Notes: a model not told the origin generated them from the letters alone. A DNA stretch of 64,000 nucleotides from Lachnospiraceae bacterium YSD2013 (GCA_900100895.1 FMTX01000012.1:1-64000), one strand, 5' to 3'; shown: positions 49,994 to 60,095, counted from the stretch's first letter. Program-made: numbers and translations.

Positions 49994-51199
49994 ATGAGTA
50001 ATAGACCAAATATAAGGTTTAAAAATTTTAAAGATGATTGGGAACAGCGCAAGTTAGAAGATGTAGTAGAATTTCTGGACACTTTGAGAAAACCTCTTGA
50101 AGGAGCAAAAAGAGTTTCAGGACCATATCCATATTATGGAGCGTCTGGAATTGTTGATTATGTAGATGGGTATATTTTTGATGAGGAACTGATTCTTCTA
50201 AGTGAAGATGGCGCAAATATAACTGATAGAAATTATCCTGTATGTTTCTTGGCATCAGGAAAATACTGGGTTAACAACCATGCTCATGTATTAAAATGCA
50301 AAGATGGTAATGAGAATAATTTCATTTGCAATTCTTTAGAAAGAAAAGATTATAAGCAGTATAACTCAGGAATGGCTATGCCAAAATTAAATCAAGAAGT
50401 ATGCAGAGGAATTCCTGTAAGCTGCCCTAAATATGAAGAACAAAAGAAAATAGGTGACTATTTTAGGAGCCTCGACAACCTTATCACCCTTCATCAGCGT
50501 AAGTGTGTTGAAACAAAAGCTCTTAAGAAATATATGCTTCAAAAAATGTTTCCCCAGGAAGGAGAACGAGTTCCTGAAATTAGATTTGATGGTTTTACTG
50601 ACGATTGGGAACAGCGTAAGGTTTCTGAAATAGCAGATTATATAGATGGAAACTATGGAGAGAAGTATCCTAAGGACAATGAATTTATAGATGAAGGTAT
50701 TCCCTTTTTTACATCAGCGGTAACGGGTGCCGACGGTGTATTTAATAAAGAAAATGTAAAATACATCAGTGAAGAAAAGAATGCTATTCTCTTAAAAGCA
50801 CAGTCCCGAGGTGGTGATTTAATACTTACAAATCGAGGGGCAAGTATGGGCGTTATTGCTGAAATACCGCAGGAATACGGGCTTGTCAACATAGGACCAC
50901 AACTTACAAGAATACGGGGAAAAGAAGGCGTTGCTTTTAATAAGTTTTTATTATCAAACCTACAGACATCAAAAAACAGCAGAAAACTAACCTCAATGAA
51001 TGCGGGTAGTGCTATGCCTTTTATTGGACTATCAGGCCTGGGAAGTTTTGAATTACAGTTGCCGTCTTTTGAAGAACAGAAGCAGATTGGTGTGTTCTTT
51101 AGAGACCTCGACAACCTTATCACCCTTCAACAGCGTAAGTGTGATGAATTGAAAGAAGTTAAAAAGTATATGTTACAAAACATGTTTCCTAATTTATAA
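49994..51199 (+). CDS. hsdS: Type I specificity subunit, copy 2
   Basis: A 401-residue HsdS, five bases after the first. It has the same framework (NIRFKNFKDDWEQRKL; EIRFDGFTDDWEQRKV near residue 196; junctions LDNLITLHQRKCVETKALKK and LDNLITLQQRKCDELKEVKK) but different recognition domains. Together with copy 1 the locus holds four full recognition domains, and five with the half-size gene. The shared parts make it a source of alternative specificities by homologous recombination. No dedicated invertase gene is nearby, and the repeats are direct, not inverted. Confidence 0.9.
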   Translation: MSNRPNIRFKNFKDDWEQRKLEDVVEFLDTLRKPLEGAKRVSGPYPYYGASGIVDYVDGYIFDEELILLSEDGANITDRNYPVCFLASGKYWVNNHAHVLKCKDGNENNFICNSLERKDYKQYNSGMAMPKLNQEVCRGIPVSCPKYEEQKKIGDYFRSLDNLITLHQRKCVETKALKKYMLQKMFPQEGERVPEIRFDGFTDDWEQRKVSEIADYIDGNYGEKYPKDNEFIDEGIPFFTSAVTGADGVFNKENVKYISEEKNAILLKAQSRGGDLILTNRGASMGVIAEIPQEYGLVNIGPQLTRIRGKEGVAFNKFLLSNLQTSKNSRKLTSMNAGSAMPFIGLSGLGSFELQLPSFEEQKQIGVFFRDLDNLITLQQRKCDELKEVKKYMLQNMFPNL

Positions 51200-51245
51200 T
51201 TATAAAGTGAGAAGACGCAACATATAGCATTGGGAGGACAACAAC

Positions 51246-54203
51246 ATGCCCGAATTGGAAGCGGTATTAGAAAAGAGACTTATTGAACAGTTATGCAGCG
51301 AAGAATCTCAGTGGACGTATCGTCCGGACATTAAAACTGAAGAGGATCTCTGGAAAAACTTCAAATATATTCTTGAGCAAAATAATAAAGCCAAACTTGA
51401 AGATATACCGCTTAGTGAATCGGAGTTTGCCAAGGTTAAAAACGATATTTCGCACGCGTCCTTTTATGATGCGGGCAAATGGCTTGTTGGAGAAAATGGC
51501 AAGGTCTATGTTCATGTTCAAAGGGGAAATGAGACGCTTCATCTCGTTGTGATGAATAACGAGCACATTGCCGGGGGTACCAGCGTTTATGAAGTAATCA
51601 ACCAATATCAGGCGTTTAAAGATGAAAATGTAGCAGGAAGCAGAGACAGACGATTTGATGTGACAATGCTCATTAATGGCATACCGTTAATACACATCGA
51701 ACTAAAAAACAAGGAACATTCATACATCGATGGCTATAGGCAAATAAAGAAATACATTGCAGAAGGAAAATTCCATGGTATTTTTTCTAATGTCCAGATG
51801 TTTGTCGTAAGCAATGCTGTAGATACAAAGTATTTTTCTGCTGCGCGTGATACGGAACTCAATAAAAAATTCCTTACCGGTTGGATAGATGAAGAAAATA
51901 TTCCTGTTTGCGATTATATTGACTTTGCAAAGGCAGTTCTGCGCATTCCTCAGGCGCATGAAATGGTTACCAAGTATACTGTCTTAGACAAAGATAAGAA
52001 GAAACTGCTTATCTTAAGGCCGTATCAAATTCACGCTATAGAAGCCATGAGAGCAGCATCGAAGTTAGGAAAGTCCGGGTATATTTGGCATACTACCGGT
52101 TCCGGCAAAACAATGACTTCGTATAAAGCCACAAGAAATCTTCTTATGGACATTCCTTCAGTTGAAAAAACAATATTCCTGATTGACAGAAAGGACCTGG
52201 ATATGCAAACGAAAGGTGCCTTTCAGTCCTATGCAGATAACGACACTATAGACGTCGATGATACCGAAAACGTTACCAGTTTAATCAAGAGATTGGCGGA
52301 TGATAATCGGCAGATGATTGTTACAACAAGACAAAAGATGCAAGTCATGATTAGCCGTCGCTTAAAGGAAGGTACGAAGGACTATAACAAAATAAGAGCA
52401 TTAAAAGTCGCGTTTGTTGTGGACGAATGTCACAGAGCAGTTACTCCGTCGACTAAGAGAGACATTGAGAGATTCTTCAGCAATTCAATATGGTTTGGCT
52501 TTACGGGAACACCAATCTTTGAAGAAAACAAGTATGAACAAAAAGGAGATTTGGCGCAGACAACGGAAGAATTATACGGTCCGTGCCTACATAGTTATAC
52601 CATAAAGGAAGCTATACATGATGGGGCTGTACTTGGCTTTAATGTAGAAAACCTGGGACCGAAAGACATAAAAGCAGACGAAGAGGAAGCATATTATCAA
52701 AGCGAAGGTCACATGAAAAACGTTTTGAATGTGATATTAAATCATTCTCCGGCTAAGTTTGGCCTTCAGAACGGTAGAGGTAAAACTTACGAAGCTATGC
52801 TTACGGTAGAGTCCATTTCAGTTGCGCAGAAGTATTTTGACTATCTGTTAAAGATAAAGTCTGGTGAAGCGGACATTAAATTAGATGAAGATATTAAGAA
52901 GGCATTACCGGATTTCCCGAAAATTGCAATTACTTTTTCTGTATCAGAAAACGAAGAAGCTTCTATAAGTAACCAAGAAGCAATGAAAGAATATTTGGAA
53001 TATTACAATAGCATTTATGGTACATCATATAAACTCGACGCTTTAGGGGCATATAATAACAATTTAAATGACCGATTGGCCAGAAAAGAAAAGCGCTACT
53101 GCGATAGAGATGAGCAGATTGATTTGGTTATTGTAGTTGACCGACTTCTCACGGGTTTTGATGCGCCCTGTCTTTCTACGTTATTCATTGACAGGCCGCC
53201 TATGAGCCCGCAGGGCCTGATACAAGCCTTTTCAAGAACTAATAGGCTTTTTGATGCTAATAAGGAGTACGGACAAGTAGTTACTTTCCGCTCTCCCGTC
53301 GAATACAAAAAGAAAATAAATGAAGCTTTGATTCTTTATTCAAGAGGAGGATACGGTAAAGCCATTGCAGAGGACTGGGAAACAGTACTTGAAAACTTTA
53401 CTCTTTCATTAAAAACTATCAGAACGTTTGCACCTACTCCGGCAGACGCACTGAATTTGTCAAAGAAGCAGATGAAAACATTTGTAAGGTTGTTTAGGGA
53501 TTTAGACCACGATTTTGCTCATTTAAAATCTTTCTCTATGTACACACCAGACATCTTAGATTCGTTTGAATTTTCACAGAGCGACTATGATAACTATGCA
53601 GCGGTATATAAGAATATAGTTGAAATGTTAAAGAAAGAAAAACCGGAGGATTCGGAAGATCAGGTTATAACAGATGATTACGATCTTGTCGCTTTCAGCA
53701 AGTTTAAAGTTGACTTTGAATACATTGTTGAACTGCTTCAGGGCTTTGTAGACTTCTTGCACCCGGATAATGCCGACTTTAATGAAGTGGAGTTTGAGCA
53801 CAAACTATTAGAACTTCGAGAAATTGTTAAGGAGTTTTCTGAAGACAATCCTAGTCTTAGCAGTATTCTTATGCAGGTACTGGATGAAATTGAAGAAGAT
53901 AAGACTAAGTTTATGGGACAAGATATGGCTGTTATCATAAATCAGATGAGATATACGGCGATTGATAAGGAAATTGAGAAGTTTGCATCTAAATGGTTTA
54001 TCAGTGTTGATGACGTTAGATACGAAGCGTACAACTTCAAAGATGGCGAACTTGCAAATGAAAATAAGCTTAAAGAAAATGCAGATTACACAGCATATAA
54101 AGAAGTAACGGAAAATGCACTTCCTAAGTTTAAATTTAACAGTGCTCTTATAAGGGATTTCAAAGAGAGCTTGATGCCGGTTATCTTACCACTAATTGGA
54201 TAG
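51246..54203 (+). CDS. hsdR: Type I restriction subunit (nuclease-translocase)
   Basis: A 985-residue HsdR. The N-terminal nuclease has RFDVTMLINGIPLIHIELKN (residues 138-157; Asp and Glu-x-Lys). The superfamily 2 motor follows: TTGSGKTMTS near 283 (motif I), VVDECHRAV near 391 (DECH box), FTGTPIF near 420 (motif III) and QAFSRTNRLF near 660 (motif VI). The C-terminal helical domain would bind the M2S core. Length is normal and no break is seen. GGGAGG lies before the ATG. With hsdM and hsdS the system appears complete. Confidence 0.93.
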   Translation: MPELEAVLEKRLIEQLCSEESQWTYRPDIKTEEDLWKNFKYILEQNNKAKLEDIPLSESEFAKVKNDISHASFYDAGKWLVGENGKVYVHVQRGNETLHLVVMNNEHIAGGTSVYEVINQYQAFKDENVAGSRDRRFDVTMLINGIPLIHIELKNKEHSYIDGYRQIKKYIAEGKFHGIFSNVQMFVVSNAVDTKYFSAARDTELNKKFLTGWIDEENIPVCDYIDFAKAVLRIPQAHEMVTKYTVLDKDKKKLLILRPYQIHAIEAMRAASKLGKSGYIWHTTGSGKTMTSYKATRNLLMDIPSVEKTIFLIDRKDLDMQTKGAFQSYADNDTIDVDDTENVTSLIKRLADDNRQMIVTTRQKMQVMISRRLKEGTKDYNKIRALKVAFVVDECHRAVTPSTKRDIERFFSNSIWFGFTGTPIFEENKYEQKGDLAQTTEELYGPCLHSYTIKEAIHDGAVLGFNVENLGPKDIKADEEEAYYQSEGHMKNVLNVILNHSPAKFGLQNGRGKTYEAMLTVESISVAQKYFDYLLKIKSGEADIKLDEDIKKALPDFPKIAITFSVSENEEASISNQEAMKEYLEYYNSIYGTSYKLDALGAYNNNLNDRLARKEKRYCDRDEQIDLVIVVDRLLTGFDAPCLSTLFIDRPPMSPQGLIQAFSRTNRLFDANKEYGQVVTFRSPVEYKKKINEALILYSRGGYGKAIAEDWETVLENFTLSLKTIRTFAPTPADALNLSKKQMKTFVRLFRDLDHDFAHLKSFSMYTPDILDSFEFSQSDYDNYAAVYKNIVEMLKKEKPEDSEDQVITDDYDLVAFSKFKVDFEYIVELLQGFVDFLHPDNADFNEVEFEHKLLELREIVKEFSEDNPSLSSILMQVLDEIEEDKTKFMGQDMAVIINQMRYTAIDKEIEKFASKWFISVDDVRYEAYNFKDGELANENKLKENADYTAYKEVTENALPKFKFNSALIRDFKESLMPVILPLIG

Positions 54204-54387
54204 AAGGAAATATGTTAATGGTAAGCTTATAGGGCTTGATTTATAGACCAGAATTAAGTGTATTTTGCGATTCTATGACTCGGAAGGCAGAAATTGAGTT
54301 ATATCAGTTTTGAAATTTGGATACAGAAGAATGGAAAGTGTGAGAGCTCGTTATCATAACGGTTATTTCTATCTTTGAGGAGATAAT

Positions 54388-55641
54388 ATGCCAAATAGTA
54401 AAGAGAGAAAAGCGGTTTCAATCCAGGACAAGTATATAACAGAAGAACAGTGCAAAAAGGCCGTATTAAATGATATTGATGAATACAAATCGATACCGTT
54501 AAAGTTTATTACTCCGAAGTTTGTTGCAGAAGTTGCTAAAGCTACAGCGGCAGAAACTATCAGTTATATTCCTAAAGAACTGAAAACAAAAGAGTTTTAT
54601 GTTGAGTTAGTTAAGTACTATCCTGAACTCATATGGAACATACCTAAGAACATGCATACGGCTGGAGTCTGCAGGGCTGCAATTGACGTAATGGGCTACA
54701 AGAGTACTGCTGAAGCTATTACTGTGAATCCGGAATTGCTTAGCCAATTGCATACCTCGTTGTATGATTACGATTCTTGCTTAGCATTTGTTAATTCAGA
54801 TTTCTTTGCACAATCTTTAGAGAAGGCAAAAAAGGATCGGCACTTTTGTGGATTTAATAGAGAATCGGATGAAGAGAAAGGCTTATTCTATATCAATGAG
54901 CGTTTTAATAATCCTTATTCGTTGAAGCATATGCTCAGATGGCCGGACGTGTGTGAAAAAATGGTGCAGCTTCATCCTATGGTAATCAAATTTGCAAAAG
55001 AGGAAGCACTTACATCGGAAGTATGTGCGGTTGCAATGAATATTGATATAGATGCATTCAAATATATACATGACAAGTTTAAAACGGAAAAAGTGTGCGA
55101 AGAAGCGATAGATAAAAGGGATTATTTAATTAACTTTTTTCCGGAGAGACTTCTGACCTATGACAAATGCTTTGAAGCAGTGAGAAGTGGCAAGATGTAT
55201 CTGTGGAATGTGCCGAAGAAATTTGTTTCAAAGGAAATCTGTATTGAAGCTGTGAAGGTTGATGGAACAACGCTTTACAAAGTTCCTGCTGGTATTCTAG
55301 ACAAAGATATTTGTTTAGCGGCAGTCAGGCATGGTATTCCTAATAATAATATACTTAGAGAAGTGCCTGATGAATTTAAGGATTTTGATGTTTGTTTGGA
55401 AGCAGTCAAATACTCTGCGAGAAATTTGGAATATGTTCCTAAGGAGCAGTTAAATTATGATATTTGTTATGCTGCTGTTTTAGCTCCGGGCCTTGCAAAC
55501 ATTGAATTGATTCCACATGATTATTTCAAAGAGGAATTGTGTTTAGCGATGGTTAAGGATAATAAGTATTATTTGGAGAGTATACCAAAAGATTGCGTTA
55601 CTAAAAGGGTCAGTGAAATTGCAGCACAAAAGCATAACTAA
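54388..55641 (+). CDS. DUF4116-like helical repeat protein
   Basis: A 417-residue protein made of about ten repeats of roughly 25 residues, with the pattern ICLAAVRHG..LREVPDEFKD, that is, a helix ending C-x-x-AV then a turn and -x-VP- segment. Examples are CIEAVKVDGTTLYKVPAGIL and CLEAVKYSARNLEYVPKEQL. This resembles DUF4116 repeats, an alpha-helical solenoid found in clostridia and other hosts; its role is unknown and probably binding. It stands alone between the type I operon and small unknown genes. GAGGAG precedes the start. Confidence 0.7.
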   Translation: MPNSKERKAVSIQDKYITEEQCKKAVLNDIDEYKSIPLKFITPKFVAEVAKATAAETISYIPKELKTKEFYVELVKYYPELIWNIPKNMHTAGVCRAAIDVMGYKSTAEAITVNPELLSQLHTSLYDYDSCLAFVNSDFFAQSLEKAKKDRHFCGFNRESDEEKGLFYINERFNNPYSLKHMLRWPDVCEKMVQLHPMVIKFAKEEALTSEVCAVAMNIDIDAFKYIHDKFKTEKVCEEAIDKRDYLINFFPERLLTYDKCFEAVRSGKMYLWNVPKKFVSKEICIEAVKVDGTTLYKVPAGILDKDICLAAVRHGIPNNNILREVPDEFKDFDVCLEAVKYSARNLEYVPKEQLNYDICYAAVLAPGLANIELIPHDYFKEELCLAMVKDNKYYLESIPKDCVTKRVSEIAAQKHN

Positions 55642-55757
55642 TGTGACATTTGGAGAAAGTGGAAATGAACGATATTAGCGAAAAGGAAAAATTGGTTAGA
55701 AGTATACGAAAAACATTAATTTATTAGCTTTATGTTTGTTGCTTGGGAGGTTTCTTT

Positions 55758-56186
55758 ATGTATTATCTGCTCGCTTATGGGAAAAGTGATTGCCAGTGGG
55801 GATACTACTTCACAAAGGGATCGTTGGATGCTGTGTATGATTATCTTGTCGATATAAACACTAATATGATTTGCGCCTATATTGACGCAGAAACACCAGA
55901 TGAAATATTTGAGCAATATGAAGAACTAGATGAGGACGAAAAAGAGGAGCTGGAGTTTAACTGTCGAACATATAAGAGGCTTGTTAATAGACGCCTGTCT
56001 AAGGAGTCGTTAGCAAAGTGTAGAATTTATATTTCAGATTCTGATTTGAAAGTTCTTGTTCTGACTGAAAAAGAAGAATTATTAAGGAAAAAGTGCTTAG
56101 AAATAGCAGGCGCAGACGTTGAAGGCTTGTCTGGAGAGGAAGCTGCGAATTATTTATTGGAACACTATACTACTTGGAACTCGTGA
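55758..56186 (+). CDS. Hypothetical acidic protein
   Basis: A 142-residue protein beginning MYYLLAYGKSDCQWGYYFTK, with an acidic middle (YEELDEDEKEELEFN). GGGAGG lies 8 nt before the ATG at 55758. The start resembles a small ferredoxin-like or regulatory fold, but no family is recognised. It lies between the repeat protein and a small membrane-protein gene on the other strand. Confidence 0.55.
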   Translation: MYYLLAYGKSDCQWGYYFTKGSLDAVYDYLVDINTNMICAYIDAETPDEIFEQYEELDEDEKEELEFNCRTYKRLVNRRLSKESLAKCRIYISDSDLKVLVLTEKEELLRKKCLEIAGADVEGLSGEEAANYLLEHYTTWNS

Positions 56187-56219
56187 GTAGAAGGTGACAC
56201 GCTTACCCTTAAACAATAA

Positions 56220-56513
56220 TCACTTGCAGAATAGGAGTAGACCGGAGAATAGATCTGCAAGCGCTGTAAGAATAAGCCACATTCGTTGCTTTTCTCGATA
56301 TCTTAATGACACAAAGCAACCAGTGACTGTTATTATTGCAAGAATGATTATTTTGCCCAGGAGATCTTCCAAAAAGAAGACTTTAACTATTTCCCACAAA
56401 AAAGAGAGCGACCCAAGAATTAAATCGCGACTTTGTGGAAGTATTAATGCTGCCATTAAAAATACTAGAATTGTCAGAGCTGCGGCTTTAAGTGTAGCTA
56501 TAAAGTTTCTCAA
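56220..56513 (-). CDS. Small membrane protein on the minus strand with a TTG start
   Basis: A 97-residue hydrophobic protein with four probable membrane segments (TILVFLMAALILP, SLSFLWEIVKVFFL, IIILAIITVTGCFVSL and MWLILTALADLFSGLLLF). The TTG start is supported by a perfect AAGGAGG nine bases upstream and a TATAAT further up on the same strand, which marks it as real despite lying among plus-strand genes. Function is unknown; small membrane proteins are common partners in defence and transport loci. Confidence 0.65.
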   Translation of the reverse strand: MRNFIATLKAAALTILVFLMAALILPQSRDLILGSLSFLWEIVKVFFLEDLLGKIIILAIITVTGCFVSLRYREKQRMWLILTALADLFSGLLLFCK

Positions 56514-56691
56514 TTATGTAGCCCTCCTTGATTATATTATAGCTGACTATGTGGAAGAATAACTATTTATTTTAGTGAATTATAAAAAGGTTTAGATGCT
56601 AATGGGACAAGATAAGGCGGGGAATATTGTTGAGTGAGCAGAAAAATCGACGAGAAAGGCAGGGGGAGGCTCAAGGGCGGGTAATCTATAT

Positions 56692-57429
56692 ATGAAATAT
56701 GATGACGTTGTAAAAAGGGCAAAAAATGAGATAGGCAATCGGTTGCAATTTGGAAACAGGCGTGTCGAGTATAGTCCTTGTGATATATGGCTAAATGGGA
56801 CCGAAATAAACCTTTGGACATACTGGCAAGGTTGGCGATTGAAAGACATTGACGAGAAAGGTGTAGACATATTAGTGGTTGGACAGGATTGGGGATGCCC
56901 GTCTAAGAACCCTAGGACAATGGAATGCATCCAGAAGATGCAGGCTGGAGATAAGGGTGTACTCTATCCAAGTGAGTCTCGCACTGACAAAACCATGCAG
57001 AAAATGTTTAAAGCTTTCGGCGAAGGCATTAATATATCTTGTGCAAATCCAGGAATGCGTTTGTTTTTTACTAATTATTCGCTCGGATATAGAGCTGATG
57101 GGTGTTCTGAAAGCGGTGGAATGACAAAGAAGCTTTTGCGAGAGGACAGTGAATTGTTTGATTGCTTGGTGGAAGCGCTTAATCCTAAGATTATCATCTG
57201 TTTAGGTAAGCTGACTTTTGAAGTCGCAACGGGAGTAGTCGTGAAAGATTTTGTAAAGAAATTGCAAATAGGAAATCCTTGTAAGGCCCCGTTTCCTAAA
57301 AAACCTTGCGTTATGGTATATGGAGTGGCGCATTGTGGCGCTAGGGGAGTGAATAATGTTGGCGGTGAAGAAAACATGAGAAAAGCGTGGGACATAATCG
57401 CCAAAGAATATCATGAAATGTTTGTTTAG
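56692..57429 (+). CDS. Uracil-DNA glycosylase-like protein
   Basis: A 245-residue protein with the layout of the UDG superfamily: DILVVGQDWGCPSK near residues 58-72, in the place of the water-activating GQDPYH motif; LFFTNYSLG near 124-132, with the base-binding Asn; KIIICLGKLTFEVATG near 167-182; and YGVAHCGARGVN near 207-218, in the place of the HPSP leucine loop. The catalytic motifs deviate, so the base it removes, if any, cannot be told. Glycosylases that act on modified phage cytosine exist in this superfamily. It heads a co-directional set with a GmrSD-like gene. Confidence 0.7.
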   Translation: MKYDDVVKRAKNEIGNRLQFGNRRVEYSPCDIWLNGTEINLWTYWQGWRLKDIDEKGVDILVVGQDWGCPSKNPRTMECIQKMQAGDKGVLYPSESRTDKTMQKMFKAFGEGINISCANPGMRLFFTNYSLGYRADGCSESGGMTKKLLREDSELFDCLVEALNPKIIICLGKLTFEVATGVVVKDFVKKLQIGNPCKAPFPKKPCVMVYGVAHCGARGVNNVGGEENMRKAWDIIAKEYHEMFV

Positions 57430-57440
57430 GTTGCGAAAAT

Positions 57441-58253
57441 ATGGGAGCAAAAAAGGAAGTTGAGAAAAAGTGCTATGATTCAACAAAAGAATATGTAAAC
57501 AAATACATAAGTCGTAAGCAGCGAGAATATTTTCTGTCACTTTTCCCGATTAATTCACTTGTTGCTGTTCCAAATGAGCGGCCTGATTTTATCGCTGATA
57601 GTAAGGAGTGCTCTTATTTGATTGAGCATTTCATGATTGATTTTTGCTACGATGGGCCTAAAAACAACCAGTCTCAGAGTAAAAGAGCTGGTAGAGGATT
57701 CCATGACATTTTTGAGAAATATCATGACCCTTCCGTAGGAACGATTAAAGACGAAAACTTGAAAAATGCGACAGACGAAATCGAAAAAGCAGTTAATAGT
57801 TTATCAAATATTTCAAATCAATTTGATTACGACAAATTTATTCGAAGATTGAACGAAGTCTTTAAAGCTCACAGGGATAATATCGGCGAGTATATTAACA
57901 ATAACGAGGTAAACAGTTCAAATTATAAGGTAATTTTTTTGATTGAGTTCCATTGTGAAACATGCCTCTTACGAGCGCATTATAAAGGGGTTGAAGTTTC
58001 ATTCGCTGGGGCAAAAAGAGCGTTCCCTATTACTCGGGATTTTATTAAACTATTTGAGAATTCTAAGGAGATAGATTATATCATCTTGTCACAATTTGAT
58101 GAAGGGATTCCCACAGAAGCAAGAGACGTAAAGATATTTGACACGAAAAATATAGAAGAATCTATTTGCAGGCAAAAGATAACCGTTTATGACAAAGTAT
58201 CTTATTTGAACATAACCAGAAAAACAGTTATTAAGCTTGAAGATAATAAATGA
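57441..58253 (+). CDS. Hypothetical protein next to the glycosylase-like gene
   Basis: A 270-residue protein starting MGAKKEVEKKCYDSTKEYVN. The segment RPDFIADSKECSYLIEHF near residues 48-65 recalls the PD...E part of a PD-(D/E)XK nuclease, though the expected Lys is missing (EHF), and VIFLIEFHCETC lies near 165. No family is recognised. It begins 11 bp after the glycosylase-like gene and ends 18 bp before the DUF262 gene, so the three are probably one operon and one system. Confidence 0.6.
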   Translation: MGAKKEVEKKCYDSTKEYVNKYISRKQREYFLSLFPINSLVAVPNERPDFIADSKECSYLIEHFMIDFCYDGPKNNQSQSKRAGRGFHDIFEKYHDPSVGTIKDENLKNATDEIEKAVNSLSNISNQFDYDKFIRRLNEVFKAHRDNIGEYINNNEVNSSNYKVIFLIEFHCETCLLRAHYKGVEVSFAGAKRAFPITRDFIKLFENSKEIDYIILSQFDEGIPTEARDVKIFDTKNIEESICRQKITVYDKVSYLNITRKTVIKLEDNK

Positions 58254-58271
58254 TAAGAAAGGGTTTTAAAC

Positions 58272-60083
58272 ATGGTTGGAGAAAAGTTTACTCTTTTACA
58301 GTATTCTGTAAGTGGTATTTTGGGCTTAATTGACGCTGGTCAATTTGTAATACCTGAAATTCAGAGGCCGTTCGTTTGGAGAAGATCACAAGTAAGAGAC
58401 CTTATTGATTCTCTATACAATGGCTATCCTACTGGATATATAATCACGTGGAAAAATCCTGACGTAAAAACTAAGGATGGTACTGTTGCTAATGGCAAGC
58501 ATGTACTCATTGATGGACAGCAGAGAATTACCGCTCTAATGGCAGCTATTTCAGGGCTAGAAGTGTTGGATGAGGATTTCAATAAAGACCGTATTAAAAT
58601 AGCCTTTAATCCACTTGAAACAGATCCGTCAAAGAGATTTGCTGTACAGGATGCTTCTCATTTAAAAGATAAAAAATGGATTCCGGATATTTCAGTTATT
58701 TTTAAATCGGACTTTAAGCAAAGAGCATTTGAGAATGAGTATGTAGACAATAATGAGGGCGTAGATGTTGATGCTTTATCCGATACTATTCTTAAGCTAA
58801 AGGGTATCGCTAACCGCCAGATTGGTGTCATAGAACTTGATCATACTCTTGACATAGACGAAGTTACTGAAATTTTTATAAGAATTAACTCTAAGGGTAC
58901 CGCGCTAAGTCAATCTGATTTTGTTATGTCAAAAATGGCTGCTGATGTTAAACATGGTGGAAATATGCTTCGTAAGGTTGTCGATTACTTCTGTCATCTT
59001 GCCGTTAAGCCTGATTTTTATCCGCAGATGCAAAAAGACCAAGAATTTGAGCAGACTGAGTTTGCACAAAAGATAAAGTGGCTTTCCAAGGATAATGAGG
59101 ATATTTATGATCCTGACTATAATGATATGCTTCGTGTCGCATTCATGTATAGTTTTCATCGAGGGAAACTTGGAGATTTAGTTAGCTTACTTTCCGGTAG
59201 AGATTTCGAGACGCGTGAATTTAAAGAAGAAATAATAGATGAGTCATATAAGAAACTCGAGGAAGGAATAAAGGCATACATAAATGAATATAACTTTGCC
59301 CAGTTTGTATTAGCCATTAAAGGGGCCGGGTTTAAGTCGAGCAAACTCCTGGGTTCCAAAATGACGCTGGATTTCGCATATATGCTTTATTTATGGCTTC
59401 TTGAGGATGCCTCAATACCAAATGCGCAAATTAAACATTATGTGCAGAGGTGGTTTGTGTTGTCTACTCTTACAGGAAGATATGTTGGCTCCCCTGAATC
59501 CGTGATGAGCCGTGATATTAGGCTTATACAGGAGAAGGGATTCTTAAACTTTGCGGAGGAAGTTGAAGCATCGGTCCTTTCTGATAACTTTTGGAAGATA
59601 ACATTGCCTCAAAATCTTGAGACATCTTCAACTACTAGCCCTTCGTTTAATACTTTTTTGGCGGCTCAGATTAATTTGAATTATAATTCGATGTTTATGC
59701 ATGGAACAATGATATCTGACTTGCTTGATATATCCGGAGACGTGCATCACATTTTCCCGAAAGCATATCTAAAGAGTAACGGAGTAGAGGAAAAGAATAA
59801 GTATAATCAGGTTGCAAACTTTACATTATTGGATACTCAGGTCAATAAGGCCATTAGCGACGATGCTCCTAATGCCTATTTTGGAAGGGTTTTGGCTCAG
59901 TGTGATTCTGGCATTTTAGATATCGGAAATATTAGTGATAAAGAGAGGTTGGTAAGCAACCTTGCGGAAAACGCATTGCCTGAAGATATTGTTAATATGA
60001 CTGTTGTTGATTATGACAAATTTCTGTCCGAACGCAGAAAGCTTATGGCAGCGATAATTGAGAAATATTATAAAGGTCTTTAA
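58272..60083 (+). CDS. DUF262/DUF1524 (GmrSD-like) HNH nuclease
   Basis: A 603-residue protein. The N-terminal DUF262 (GmrS-like) has IPEIQRPFVWRR at residues 27-38 and VLIDGQQRITAL near 79-90, the ParB-like nucleotide-binding set. The C-terminal part has the DUF1524 HNH pattern: DVHHIFPKAYLKSNG near 489-503 and NFTLLDTQVNKAISD near 516-530. GmrSD cuts DNA with glucosylated hydroxymethylcytosine and needs NTP, as a type IV restriction enzyme. Here the partners are a glycosylase-like protein and Tudor-like proteins. Length is usual for single-chain GmrSD. Confidence 0.85.
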   Translation: MVGEKFTLLQYSVSGILGLIDAGQFVIPEIQRPFVWRRSQVRDLIDSLYNGYPTGYIITWKNPDVKTKDGTVANGKHVLIDGQQRITALMAAISGLEVLDEDFNKDRIKIAFNPLETDPSKRFAVQDASHLKDKKWIPDISVIFKSDFKQRAFENEYVDNNEGVDVDALSDTILKLKGIANRQIGVIELDHTLDIDEVTEIFIRINSKGTALSQSDFVMSKMAADVKHGGNMLRKVVDYFCHLAVKPDFYPQMQKDQEFEQTEFAQKIKWLSKDNEDIYDPDYNDMLRVAFMYSFHRGKLGDLVSLLSGRDFETREFKEEIIDESYKKLEEGIKAYINEYNFAQFVLAIKGAGFKSSKLLGSKMTLDFAYMLYLWLLEDASIPNAQIKHYVQRWFVLSTLTGRYVGSPESVMSRDIRLIQEKGFLNFAEEVEASVLSDNFWKITLPQNLETSSTTSPSFNTFLAAQINLNYNSMFMHGTMISDLLDISGDVHHIFPKAYLKSNGVEEKNKYNQVANFTLLDTQVNKAISDDAPNAYFGRVLAQCDSGILDIGNISDKERLVSNLAENALPEDIVNMTVVDYDKFLSERRKLMAAIIEKYYKGL

Positions 60084-60095
60084 CTGGAGATTTTG

